Source: Candidatus Gastranaerophilales bacterium
GTDB lineage: Bacteria; Cyanobacteriota; Vampirovibrionia; Gastranaerophilales; Gastranaerophilaceae
Assembly: GCA_947589525.1 (NCBI GenBank)
Contig: CANQAW010000102.1
Location: 1-6,613, forward strand
Direction of reading: 5' to 3'
Length of the DNA: 6,613 bases
The first letter of the stretch is position 1. Every line of letters starts with the position of its first letter. This document shows positions 1-5,801 of this stretch, piece by piece. The notes below the pieces were generated by a model. The model was not told the origin of the DNA. It did no database searches and was given only the letters and a program-made list of their open reading frames with translations. A program made the translations under genes and the position numbers.

Positions 1-44
1 CTTTTGACAAAACGGGAAAACTGGAATCATACCGAAATAATTAG
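1..44 (+). CDS. C-terminal tail of an upstream gene, probable paralogue of the 304-aa protein
   Basis: Reading from base 3 gives F-D-K-T-G-K-L-E-S-Y-R-N-N followed by TAG at 42-44. This matches the aromatic-x-x-x-G-x-(I/L) strand pattern repeated in the next protein (for example Y-E-Y-D-I-N-G-N-M-I). I infer a tandem paralogue whose body lies outside the window. Only 20 nt separate this stop from the next ATG, and that gap holds the next gene's ribosome binding site, so the two are probably co-transcribed. The call rests on 13 residues and a plausible stop; the function is unknown. Confidence 0.55.
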   Translation, partial: FDKTGKLESYRNN

Positions 45-64
45 CAAATCAAGGAGAATATATT

Positions 65-979
65 ATGAAAATCAACAATATCGGTTTATTAAATTTCAAT
101 CCTTTAAAACAACCGCAATTACAATCAAAAAACAGCACCTTAAACCAAACGGCGGGAAATTTCACTTTTTCCAAAAATTCATCAAATGCAATAAAAGCTC
201 AAATTATGAGTAATGTCTCATTTAAAGGAGACTCTTATGCCCATGCGGCAATAGAGAAAAAGGTCGGAGAAATTGAGAAAAAGGCAAATTTTATACTAAC
301 AACCGATGTACATTACATTAAACAAAAAATCGAAAATTATAAAACTATTGCAAAAGCAATCAATGCACTGGGAGACGAATTAATTGAGCAGGGGGAAAAA
401 TCAAATTTTGAAGATATAACTTATTCTAACGGAAATGTTCGCGTTCTTTTTGTAAAATCTTCGGACAAAACGCAATCCTTGCCTCTTAAAATATACGAAT
501 ATGATATTAACGGCAACATGATAAGAAAAATCACCTTAAGAAGAGATAAATCAAAACAAGTCAATATATTAAACGAAAATAAAGAAGACATATACGAATA
601 TAATCCCGACGGAACAATAAGCGCAATAGCAAAAGGATACAATGAAGAAAACGAACAAGTTACAATTGATGAAAGCTTAGGCTTCAAAAATGACGGCTCT
701 TTGGATTATTACAACACTGATTATGTCAAAGACGACCTATATGAAGCATGGGGTTCATATACAGATTTCTATAGCGACGGCTCCATACATTCACATGCTA
801 AAAACGTAAGGGATTTTACGGACGGTTTTTCGGAAGTCGGCGAAAGCTATATTTGGGAAAAAGATAAGCTTACGCAATATAAGAAAGATGCGGAAAAGTC
901 TTCCGAAGGAAATGAAGAAGCAAGAGTAAAATGCTTCTTTAGAAACGGAGCATATATTTACTGCAGCGATAACGAATAA
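65..979 (+). CDS. Uncharacterised 304-aa protein with SFKG motif and aromatic-G strand repeats
   Basis: I do not recognise a named family. The start is supported by AGGAG at 52-56, 8 nt before ATG. Residues 1-48 are polar, Asn/Gln-rich and probably disordered, with no hydrophobic signal peptide. N-V-S-F-K-G lies at 50-55, a motif I associate with many Gastranaerophilales proteins. Residues 60-112 are charged and probably helical or coiled coil. From about 117 the protein has repeated beta-type units: SNGNVRV (121-127), YEYDINGNMI (144-153), YEYNPDGTIS (177-186), FKNDGSLDYY (207-216), FYSDGSIHSH (235-244) and FFRNGAYIY (291-299). These resemble YD/MORN/YwqK-type strand repeats in style, but the match is loose. 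It follows the tail of a probable paralogue by 20 nt and ends one base from the convergent gene. Function unknown; a surface or envelope-associated role is only a guess. Confidence 0.85.
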   Translation: MKINNIGLLNFNPLKQPQLQSKNSTLNQTAGNFTFSKNSSNAIKAQIMSNVSFKGDSYAHAAIEKKVGEIEKKANFILTTDVHYIKQKIENYKTIAKAINALGDELIEQGEKSNFEDITYSNGNVRVLFVKSSDKTQSLPLKIYEYDINGNMIRKITLRRDKSKQVNILNENKEDIYEYNPDGTISAIAKGYNEENEQVTIDESLGFKNDGSLDYYNTDYVKDDLYEAWGSYTDFYSDGSIHSHAKNVRDFTDGFSEVGESYIWEKDKLTQYKKDAEKSSEGNEEARVKCFFRNGAYIYCSDNE

Positions 980-980
980 T

Positions 981-2846
981 TTATTTAATATCATCAAGCT
1001 TCATTCTTGAAAAGAAACAGCTGACATGCTGTATGGAATCGACTCTGACCCATTGTCTTGTTGCTTTAAATCTTATTGAATTTATACTTTTTGAAGGATT
1101 TTTATGGGAATATGAGCTTTCCTCGCTGTTAAACAAATGGAAAATACAACAAGCGCATTTTTTACATGCCTGTTTGTATTTTTCTTTTAATTCTTCATTT
1201 CCGAGATATTTTGCAAGATAATATGAAGCAATCAGCCCTTCACAGCGAGCACCGTCGGGGTAATAATGATCGCCATAGTTATAATACATTCCTCCGCAAT
1301 AATCAATATAAGGAGAATTGTTTTCCTGATAAGTTTTTTCGCACATTATATCGGCATCATGGAAAACAAAATTTATATAATTTTCCTTTTTAAAGCCGTC
1401 TGTTTTAACCCATTGCTCAATCGCCTGCATTAACCAAGCATCGGACGGCAAAGCCGTAAACAAATCGCCGTATATTTTTGGTCTTTCTTCAACAATCCAA
1501 TCGAGCGCTTTTTCGCTGATTTTTTTAACTTCTTTCTTAAATTCTTCTTCTCCGTTAAAATTATTTACAAAAAGCGCTAAACCCAAAAGAGCTTCTCCGG
1601 GGTAATAAAAAGAAAATAATTGTTTCTTTTCTTCTTCGCTTATACTATCAAGGGGTTTACCGTCATTATATGAGGGATGAATGTAGTAGCCTAAAAATTC
1701 TCCCTTTTCATCAACTCTTGAAATCAAATGCTTTGTTAAACCTACGATAAATTCATTAAAAGAGTTATCTTTAAAAGTGTCATAATACATCATTAAAGCA
1801 CTCAGCATGACACCGCTACCGCCAAGCTTTGCTTTTTTGTTGTAAAAGGCATAATAACCCTTGCCCCAAGGGGTTTGCTGTTCTTTTAAAGTCGAAATAC
1901 TCCATTGAAGAGCTTTTTTAACGGGCTCAAAATATTTTTTATCTTTGGTTATCTGATACAACCTTATAAGAGTAATAGCTCCTCCGCAGTGCCGTAAATC
2001 GTTATAATAAAGATTATCTTCTTTTCTGTTCGGATGCTCATGGTCAATTAAATTATCTTTTGCGCAGTCGTAATAATATAAAAATCTGCCGTCATCATAC
2101 ATGTTTTTTATAAGCCAATCGCCCGATTTAAGAATTTGATTATATAATACATCCTGATTATATTCAAAATACCTTACATTTCCCCGATAAAGAGGAATTA
2201 CGGTGTTTTTATAAGAAACAAAGGCACGTGATTTAAAAATAAAGCATTCGTATTCTTTTGAATTTTTGAATATTCTTGTTCTTTGTGAAAAACTTTTGGT
2301 CATTTTTGCTATCGGAGTTTTTTTCAAAAGCACCTTTAATGCGTCATTTAAAGTTATGTTGGAATAAGTTACGGCGTCTGTCGGAAGATAATAATAAGAA
2401 TTATTTCCGTTTTTTATTCTTATTCCGTTTATTCCTGTTTCAAATCTGTTTTCATCAAATTTGACGGATTGCAATAAATTCACATCCGTTTTTGTCATAT
2501 CATAAGTATATTCAAGCATTATTCTGCAAACATCGGGGTTTTGAACATCGAAATCTTCAAATGTTGCTTTTTTTCTAAGCATTTCAATATCCCGATTTAT
2601 TGCATCTTCTATATTATTTTTAGAGTTTCCGTATCTTATAAAAGTTTTGCCCGCTTGGAATAAACTTATAAAAATAAGGGTTTGGTTTTTTTGAAAATCT
2701 ATTATTTCAGATAAATCCAAATCGGATATTTTGACTCTTTCCCCCGTAAAAAGTGAATTTCTGATTTTGGAAAACAGTTTTTCCAAAACGGAAAAATCTT
2801 GAGTAAAATATTGTCTGTCTTTTTCATTTTGTTGCGTAAAATCCAT
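981..2846 (-). CDS. AMMECR1-like domain plus (alpha/alpha)6-barrel protein, 621 aa
   Basis: Two domains are inferred. Residues about 55-180 (ISLFQAGKTFIRYG at 60-73, the G-I-N-G-I-R-I segment at 138-144, YLPTDAV at 153-159, then a helix ending LLKKTP) follow the order of AMMECR1 folds, although the usual RGCIG sequence is absent. Residues about 230-615 look like an (alpha/alpha)6 barrel of the six-hairpin glycosidase type: NDLRHCGGA (282-290), SGVMLSALMMYY (344-355), FYYPGEALLGLAL (413-425), LPSDAWLMQAI (466-476), GARCEGLIASYYLAKYL (532-548) and RVDSIQHVSC (601-610). No signal peptide is seen, so it is probably cytosolic. A GTG at 2852 extends the frame by two residues, but there is no Shine-Dalgarno. 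I chose ATG at 2846 because the promoter predicts transcription starting there. A cluster C-x2-C-x-C-C lies at 561-567. Substrate unknown; the neighbouring glycan genes hint at carbohydrate metabolism. The gene is certain, the fold likely, the activity unknown. Confidence 0.85.
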   Translation of the reverse strand: MDFTQQNEKDRQYFTQDFSVLEKLFSKIRNSLFTGERVKISDLDLSEIIDFQKNQTLIFISLFQAGKTFIRYGNSKNNIEDAINRDIEMLRKKATFEDFDVQNPDVCRIMLEYTYDMTKTDVNLLQSVKFDENRFETGINGIRIKNGNNSYYYLPTDAVTYSNITLNDALKVLLKKTPIAKMTKSFSQRTRIFKNSKEYECFIFKSRAFVSYKNTVIPLYRGNVRYFEYNQDVLYNQILKSGDWLIKNMYDDGRFLYYYDCAKDNLIDHEHPNRKEDNLYYNDLRHCGGAITLIRLYQITKDKKYFEPVKKALQWSISTLKEQQTPWGKGYYAFYNKKAKLGGSGVMLSALMMYYDTFKDNSFNEFIVGLTKHLISRVDEKGEFLGYYIHPSYNDGKPLDSISEEEKKQLFSFYYPGEALLGLALFVNNFNGEEEFKKEVKKISEKALDWIVEERPKIYGDLFTALPSDAWLMQAIEQWVKTDGFKKENYINFVFHDADIMCEKTYQENNSPYIDYCGGMYYNYGDHYYPDGARCEGLIASYYLAKYLGNEELKEKYKQACKKCACCIFHLFNSEESSYSHKNPSKSINSIRFKATRQWVRVDSIQHVSCFFSRMKLDDIK

Positions 2847-2852
2847 ATTCAC

Positions 2853-2881
2853 ATTCTAACATTTAAGACAAAGAGTGTAAA
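2853..2881 (-). promoter_or_regulatory. Sigma-70-type promoter giving a probably leaderless mRNA
   Basis: On the minus strand, TTTACA (2876-2881) is followed by a 17-bp spacer and TAGAAT (2853-2858). Six bases separate the -10 box from the ATG at 2846, so the usual 7-nt distance puts transcription start on the A of the ATG. No AGGAG-like sequence precedes the gene, in contrast to most other genes here. A second minus-strand TATAAT at 2900-2905 has no good -35 box. Confidence 0.6.
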
Positions 2882-2961
2882 TGCGCATCATCCAACCGTA
2901 TTATAAGCTTCAAAAGTGTGTTTTATTGTTTCGTTATCGGGTTTTAGCCAAAGTTATATAA

Positions 2962-3543
2962 TTATTTCAGATAATCTTTAAATTTATCATTCGTCACCCA
3001 CTCAATCGGCTTATTGATATCGGGATGATTGTTTAATTTTGCATTTTTTTCATACAGTTCAATATCTCTCCAGCCTATGATTTTTGCGGGATTTCCACCT
3101 ACAATTGCGCACTTTGGAACGGATTTTGTAACAACCGAGCCCATTGCTACAATAGCGCCGTCTTCTATTTTAACCCCCGGACAAATCATACTCCTGACAC
3201 CAATCCAAACATTTTTACCTATTTCAATTCTCTGCTTAATTCCTACATTATCAAAAGGAACGTGAGTCTTTGATTTATAGTTATGATTACTCGTTAAAAA
3301 GAAGCATCCCTGACCGATTGCACAGTTTTCTCCGATTGTAATTCCGCCTTCACAGCAAAGACAAGTGCCGTTTGCGCCTATATATACATTTCCGCCGAGT
3401 TTTAAATTACGAATTGAAAGAATACTCACTCCTGGTTGAACATAATTATTCGGAAACCAGCCGAATTTATAGGCTAATTTTCTTCTAAGCCTTCTTATCG
3501 GTATCATTTGAATTATTTTTTCTCTGAGTCTTTGAATGCTCAT
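2962..3543 (-). CDS. Left-handed beta-helix (hexapeptide repeat) O-acetyltransferase
   Basis: A 193-aa cytosolic acyltransferase of the maltose/galactoside/serine acetyltransferase-like superfamily, expected to move an acetyl group from acetyl-CoA to a sugar hydroxyl. Hexapeptide-repeat coils run from about residue 45 to 148 (VYIGAN, ITIGEN, CAIGQG, then IEIGKN, VWIGVR, VKIEDG, AIVAMG, SVVTKS). The loop SNHNY (85-89) carries the expected catalytic His87. VWIG (112-115) and the VGGNPAKIIGWR end (148-159) match the usual CoA-side signature. The basic N-terminus (RRLRRK) is not a signal peptide. The length is typical. The ATG is preceded by AGAGGA (3550-3555), 6 nt away, which overlaps the stop codon of the upstream glycosyltransferase gene, so translation is probably coupled. 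Likely role: O-acetylation of the glycan built by that transferase. The acceptor cannot be read from sequence. Confidence 0.93.
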   Translation of the reverse strand: MSIQRLREKIIQMIPIRRLRRKLAYKFGWFPNNYVQPGVSILSIRNLKLGGNVYIGANGTCLCCEGGITIGENCAIGQGCFFLTSNHNYKSKTHVPFDNVGIKQRIEIGKNVWIGVRSMICPGVKIEDGAIVAMGSVVTKSVPKCAIVGGNPAKIIGWRDIELYEKNAKLNNHPDINKPIEWVTNDKFKDYLK

Positions 3544-3553
3544 ATTTTTTCCT

Positions 3554-4432
3554 CTAAACTTTATTTAACAATTTTTTTCTTATATCTCTGAAAGTATATT
3601 TAACAAGGTTTTTCGGTAAAGATTTTATTGTATCTTCATAATCACGATACGGCTTTTTCATTCTCCAAGGTTTTCCCGGCTTACCTGCATAATGAATTAT
3701 ATAAGGCTGTTTGAAGGCTTGAAGAATTTGTTTTTCCGTATATATTTTTGATAAATTATCATACTCTTCAAAATCTTTTATATCGGACACATTCAAAAAT
3801 CCTTGCAAAAGGCAGTATTGAAGAGAAAGAGGATAAATTTTATCACAGGTTGAATTCATCACATCCAAATCGTAAAATTTTAAGTTTTCTTTTTTCAAAA
3901 ATGCGTTTTTCAAAAGCTTATCAAAGAGTTTTTCCTGTCTGAATTTTTCGCAGTTAAACAAAATCAATCCCGAATAGAAAACTTTATCGTTGAGGCATTT
4001 TATATGATAACTTTCGTCATATTTTCTTGAACCGACTGCGCCGAGCTGATAATCCGAAATATCTATGTTATATAACTGCCCCAAATCCCCTTTAAATAAA
4101 ACATCAACGTCCGAATAGATTGCTTTTTTATAATTTTTTAAAATGTCGGGAACTAAAAATCTGTAATAAACATTCTCTCTCCAAGAATGTCTGTTGCAAG
4201 GCACGCCTTTAAAAATATCGGGATTTATGTACTGAAAGGTCATATTGTGTCTTGTATTTTTCACCAAAAAGGCTATTTTTCTTTGATTATCCAAATTTAA
4301 ATCCGAATGAAATATTCGAATATCATATATGGTTTCGGCATCCGCATTGTCGATTAAACTCTTTATTGCAACCGCCGCACCTAAAATAATTCTTTTATCA
4401 AAACAAAAAACAACGGGAATTACGCCGGACAC
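3554..4432 (-). CDS. Glycosyltransferase family 8 (LPS/capsule-type hexosyltransferase)
   Basis: A retaining GT-A glycosyltransferase using a nucleotide sugar, probably UDP-glucose or UDP-galactose, to extend a surface oligosaccharide on the cytoplasmic face. The N-terminal strand IPVVFCFDKRIILGAAVAIKS (5-25) is the usual GT8 opening. The metal-binding DXD is SDVDVLF (107-113, Asp108 and Asp110). VFYSGLILFN (151-160) corresponds to the family FNSG strand and YDLDVMN (187-193) to the usual DQD-x-x-N, with Leu in place of Gln. IIHYAGKPGKPW (245-256) is the C-terminal H-x-x-G-x-x-K-P-W motif. At 292 aa it is near full family length, with a basic amphipathic tail (RDIRKKLL) suited to membrane contact. 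The start is GTG, supported by AAGGAG (4438-4443) 5 nt upstream. It is the first gene of an operon, 10 nt from the acetyltransferase. The exact donor and acceptor are unknown. Confidence 0.94.
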   Translation of the reverse strand: MSGVIPVVFCFDKRIILGAAVAIKSLIDNADAETIYDIRIFHSDLNLDNQRKIAFLVKNTRHNMTFQYINPDIFKGVPCNRHSWRENVYYRFLVPDILKNYKKAIYSDVDVLFKGDLGQLYNIDISDYQLGAVGSRKYDESYHIKCLNDKVFYSGLILFNCEKFRQEKLFDKLLKNAFLKKENLKFYDLDVMNSTCDKIYPLSLQYCLLQGFLNVSDIKDFEEYDNLSKIYTEKQILQAFKQPYIIHYAGKPGKPWRMKKPYRDYEDTIKSLPKNLVKYTFRDIRKKLLNKV

Positions 4433-4453
4433 CTGTTCTCCTTTTTTTTAAAA

Positions 4454-4483
4454 ATAATAGCAATTATTATATATATTTGTCAA
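4454..4483 (-). promoter_or_regulatory. Promoter of the glycosyltransferase-acetyltransferase operon
   Basis: On the minus strand, a consensus TTGACA (4478-4483) is followed by an 18-bp spacer and TATTAT (4454-4459). The base triplet before the -10 is TGC, an extended -10. Transcription would start near 4447, leaving a leader of about 15 nt that just contains the AAGGAG at 4438-4443. Confidence 0.65.
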
Positions 4484-4619
4484 TTTCATTCAGACCTTTT
4501 TTAGCTTCGGGCTTGTTTATGTTTTGTTAAAGCTTGGTAATTTTATTATTTTATGGTTTTTCAATATATAAAGATTGTTAAAGAATTTTTCTGTTTTGTC
4601 CAATATAGTAAAATAAAGC
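4484..4619. other. AT-rich intergenic spacer with no clear terminator
   Basis: A spacer of 136 bases between the small TIGR04076 gene and the GT8 promoter. I find no ORF with a ribosome binding site and no strong hairpin followed by T residues. The only small inverted repeat is AGC-TTCGG-GCT at 4503-4513, three base pairs and too weak. A 9-base direct repeat TTGTTAAAG (4524-4532 and 4575-4583) is probably chance. Confidence 0.5.
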
Positions 4620-4949
4620 TTAGTTTGCGCCGTCTTTTATATCCGTTGCTTCGAGTTTAAATATAACGGGGCGAAGTCCGTCATTACAAGAACAAATTGC
4701 AACACCTTTTTGTTTTATCCAATCGTTAAAATAAAATGTTGTTTTGCCGGCTCCGTGAGCAAGAGCAAAAACATATTGATAAATTGCTTTCCAAGCTTCA
4801 TCGCAAAAACCTTCCGGTTTTGCATAACTGCCAAAATATGTCTGTCCGACTTTATGATACGGGCAAGCTGATAATCCTTCCACGCCGTATTCCTTTGCCA
4901 AGTCATCGTTTAACATGGTTTTTAAAACGGTAATTTTAACTTTATTCAT
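4620..4949 (-). CDS. TIGR04076 family protein, small conserved protein of unknown function
   Basis: A 109-aa cytosolic protein that I recognise by its overall pattern as the TIGR04076 family, whose function is not established. Conserved stretches include KVKITVLKTMLNDDLAKEYG (3-22), CPYHKVGQ (29-36), KPEGFCDEAWKAIYQYVFAL (44-63) and AICSCNDGLRPVIFK (84-98). Four cysteines (29, 49, 86, 88), two in a C-x-C, suggest metal binding or redox chemistry, but that is inference. The length is normal for the family. The ATG has only a weak upstream match (GGGA about 7 nt before it) compared with the other genes. It lies downstream of the flavodoxin gene in the same direction, separated from it by a strong hairpin. 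A weak TATAAA at 4976-4981 could serve as a separate -10; otherwise it depends on read-through. Confidence 0.9.
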   Translation of the reverse strand: MNKVKITVLKTMLNDDLAKEYGVEGLSACPYHKVGQTYFGSYAKPEGFCDEAWKAIYQYVFALAHGAGKTTFYFNDWIKQKGVAICSCNDGLRPVIFKLEATDIKDGAN

Positions 4950-4982
4950 AAATCATCCCATTAACAGCACTGATTTTTATAA

Positions 4983-5019
4983 TTAAAAGCAATATGTTTT
5001 AAAAACATATTGCTTTTAA
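4983..5019 (-). terminator. Strong hairpin terminator behind the flavodoxin gene
   Basis: A perfect inverted repeat with 18-base arms (4983-5000 and 5002-5019) around a single central base lies 13 nt after the flavodoxin stop. The arms are AT-rich with one GC step (AAAAGCAATATG and its complement). On the minus strand it ends in TTTT followed by AATTATAAAAA, an intrinsic-terminator shape though with a short T run. It ends 33 nt before the TIGR04076 gene, so it may set the ratio of the two transcripts. Confidence 0.75.
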
Positions 5020-5032
5020 GGTTTGAATTATT

Positions 5033-5623
5033 TTATAAAACACTTTGCGCCCATTTTTTAAGCTCATCTTTGCTCGGGTTGTTGTTAAACAGCTCGCCTT
5101 GGATAATTTCCGTTGAAGATGAAACGCTTTTTTTAAGATTTTCAACAGTTTTTCCAAAACCGCTTCCGCCTGATGTTGCAAAAAGAATTATTTTTTTATT
5201 GGCTAAATCGTAGCGTTCTAAAAATGTGTTAACAATAGTCGGCGCTATATACCACCAGATAGGGAAACCAAGAAATATTGTGTCATAATTATCCGTTGAA
5301 AAATTATCTTCAACCATTTCGGGACGTGAAGAATAGTCTTTCATTTCAACCGTGCTTCTTGAATTTTTATCCATCCAGTTTAAGTCCTCTTTTGTATAGG
5401 GAACTTTTGGTTTAATTTCATAAATATCGGCGTTTATTGCGCTTGAAAGATTTTGAGCAACTTGTTTTGTTGTTCCCGTTGCGCTGAAATAAGCTACTAA
5501 TACTTTGTTATTCATATTTGCACCCTCCGTTATTTTTGTTTTATCGTTTTTATTATTAAGGGCAAAAACAACTCCCGAAGTTATAATAACCAATCCTAAA
5601 ACGATAAGCAACAAATTTTTCAT
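5033..5623 (-). CDS. Flavodoxin with N-terminal export or anchor segment and a second in-frame start
   Basis: An FMN-binding electron-transfer protein of the flavodoxin fold (Flavodoxin_4-like). The FMN phosphate loop is SATGTT at 47-52, within the strand-loop VLVAYFSATGTTKQ. IFLGFPIWWYIAPT (116-129) supplies the isoalloxazine-side aromatics and LFATSGGSGFG (147-157) the second flavin loop. Residues 1-21 are Lys, Asn and a hydrophobic stretch ending V-V-F-A, a plausible signal peptidase I site or an uncleaved anchor. There is no lipobox Cys. The outer ATG has AAGGAG (5633-5638), 9 nt upstream. Met37 begins the ordinary cytosolic form and has its own GGAGGG, so a 160-aa product is plausible. 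Homologues in other bacteria are mostly cytosolic or lipoproteins. The gene is divergent from the CMD gene and ends in a hairpin terminator. The redox partner is unknown. Confidence 0.93.
   Translation of the reverse strand: MKNLLLIVLGLVIITSGVVFALNNKNDKTKITEGANMNNKVLVAYFSATGTTKQVAQNLSSAINADIYEIKPKVPYTKEDLNWMDKNSRSTVEMKDYSSRPEMVEDNFSTDNYDTIFLGFPIWWYIAPTIVNTFLERYDLANKKIILFATSGGSGFGKTVENLKKSVSSSTEIIQGELFNNNPSKDELKKWAQSVL
5513..5528 (-). promoter_or_regulatory. Internal ribosome binding site and start codon in the flavodoxin gene
   Basis: On the minus strand GGAGGG (5523-5528) precedes an in-frame ATG (5513-5515) by 7 nt, an excellent Shine-Dalgarno arrangement. The ATG is Met37, directly before the first beta strand of the flavodoxin fold, where family members without export sequences begin. 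It would yield a 160-residue cytosolic flavodoxin. Confidence 0.6.
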
Positions 5624-5649
5624 TAAATTAATCTCCTTATTTTTATTTA

Positions 5650-5678
5650 ATTTTAATGTATTGTAAATTCGCCGTCAA
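5650..5678 (-). promoter_or_regulatory. Flavodoxin promoter
   Basis: On the minus strand TTGACG (5673-5678) is followed by 17 bp and TAAAAT (5650-5655). Transcription would start near 5643, giving a leader of about 20 nt that contains the AAGGAG at 5633-5638. A 12-bp palindrome lies 12 bp upstream of the -35 box. Confidence 0.65.
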
Positions 5679-5690
5679 CTGATATTAAGA

Positions 5691-5702
5691 CTGTAATTAC
5701 AG
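5691..5702. promoter_or_regulatory. Perfect 12-bp palindrome, candidate operator
   Basis: CTGTAATTACAG is fully self-complementary. It sits in the 178-bp region between the divergent flavodoxin and CMD genes, centred about 53 bp upstream of the predicted flavodoxin start and about 85 bp upstream of the predicted CMD start. Position and symmetry suit a dimeric regulator. No regulator gene is in the window and the protein is not identifiable from the site. Confidence 0.4.
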
Positions 5703-5766
5703 ATTTATTTATTATTCATAAAATCCAGCTTACTGCGCTTTTTTTGCGTTTTTATAAACAAAATTC

Positions 5767-5775
5767 TGATATAAT
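5767..5775 (+). promoter_or_regulatory. Extended -10 promoter of the CMD gene
   Basis: TGA followed by consensus TATAAT (5770-5775) forms an extended -10 element. I find no good -35 hexamer at 16-18 bp; TTGCGT at 5744-5749 is 20 bp away. Transcription would start near 5782, upstream of both possible start codons. Confidence 0.55.
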
Positions 5776-5801
5776 AGTAATTGATTTGAAAAAGGTATAT
5801 T

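Noticed and set aside
4..9. TTGACA as a -35 box for the 304-aa gene
   Set aside because: It lies inside the coding tail of the upstream gene and no convincing -10 follows at 16-18 bp (TCATAC at 27-32 is poor). The two genes are more likely co-transcribed.
4..213. 69-aa plus-strand frame overlapping the start of the 304-aa gene
   Set aside because: It needs a TTG start without a ribosome binding site, overlaps two better-supported frames and shows no recognisable pattern.
2881..2888. ATGCGCAT, an 8-bp palindrome at the upstream edge of the leaderless promoter
   Set aside because: Short palindromes of this size are expected by chance; there is no repeat or second half-site to support an operator.
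4503..4513. AGC-TTCGG-GCT as a terminator after the TIGR04076 gene
   Set aside because: A three-base-pair stem with no T run on either strand is too weak to call.
4524..4583. Direct repeat TTGTTAAAG, two copies 51 bases apart
   Set aside because: Nine AT-rich bases in an AT-rich spacer are expected by chance, and no third copy or regular spacing was seen.
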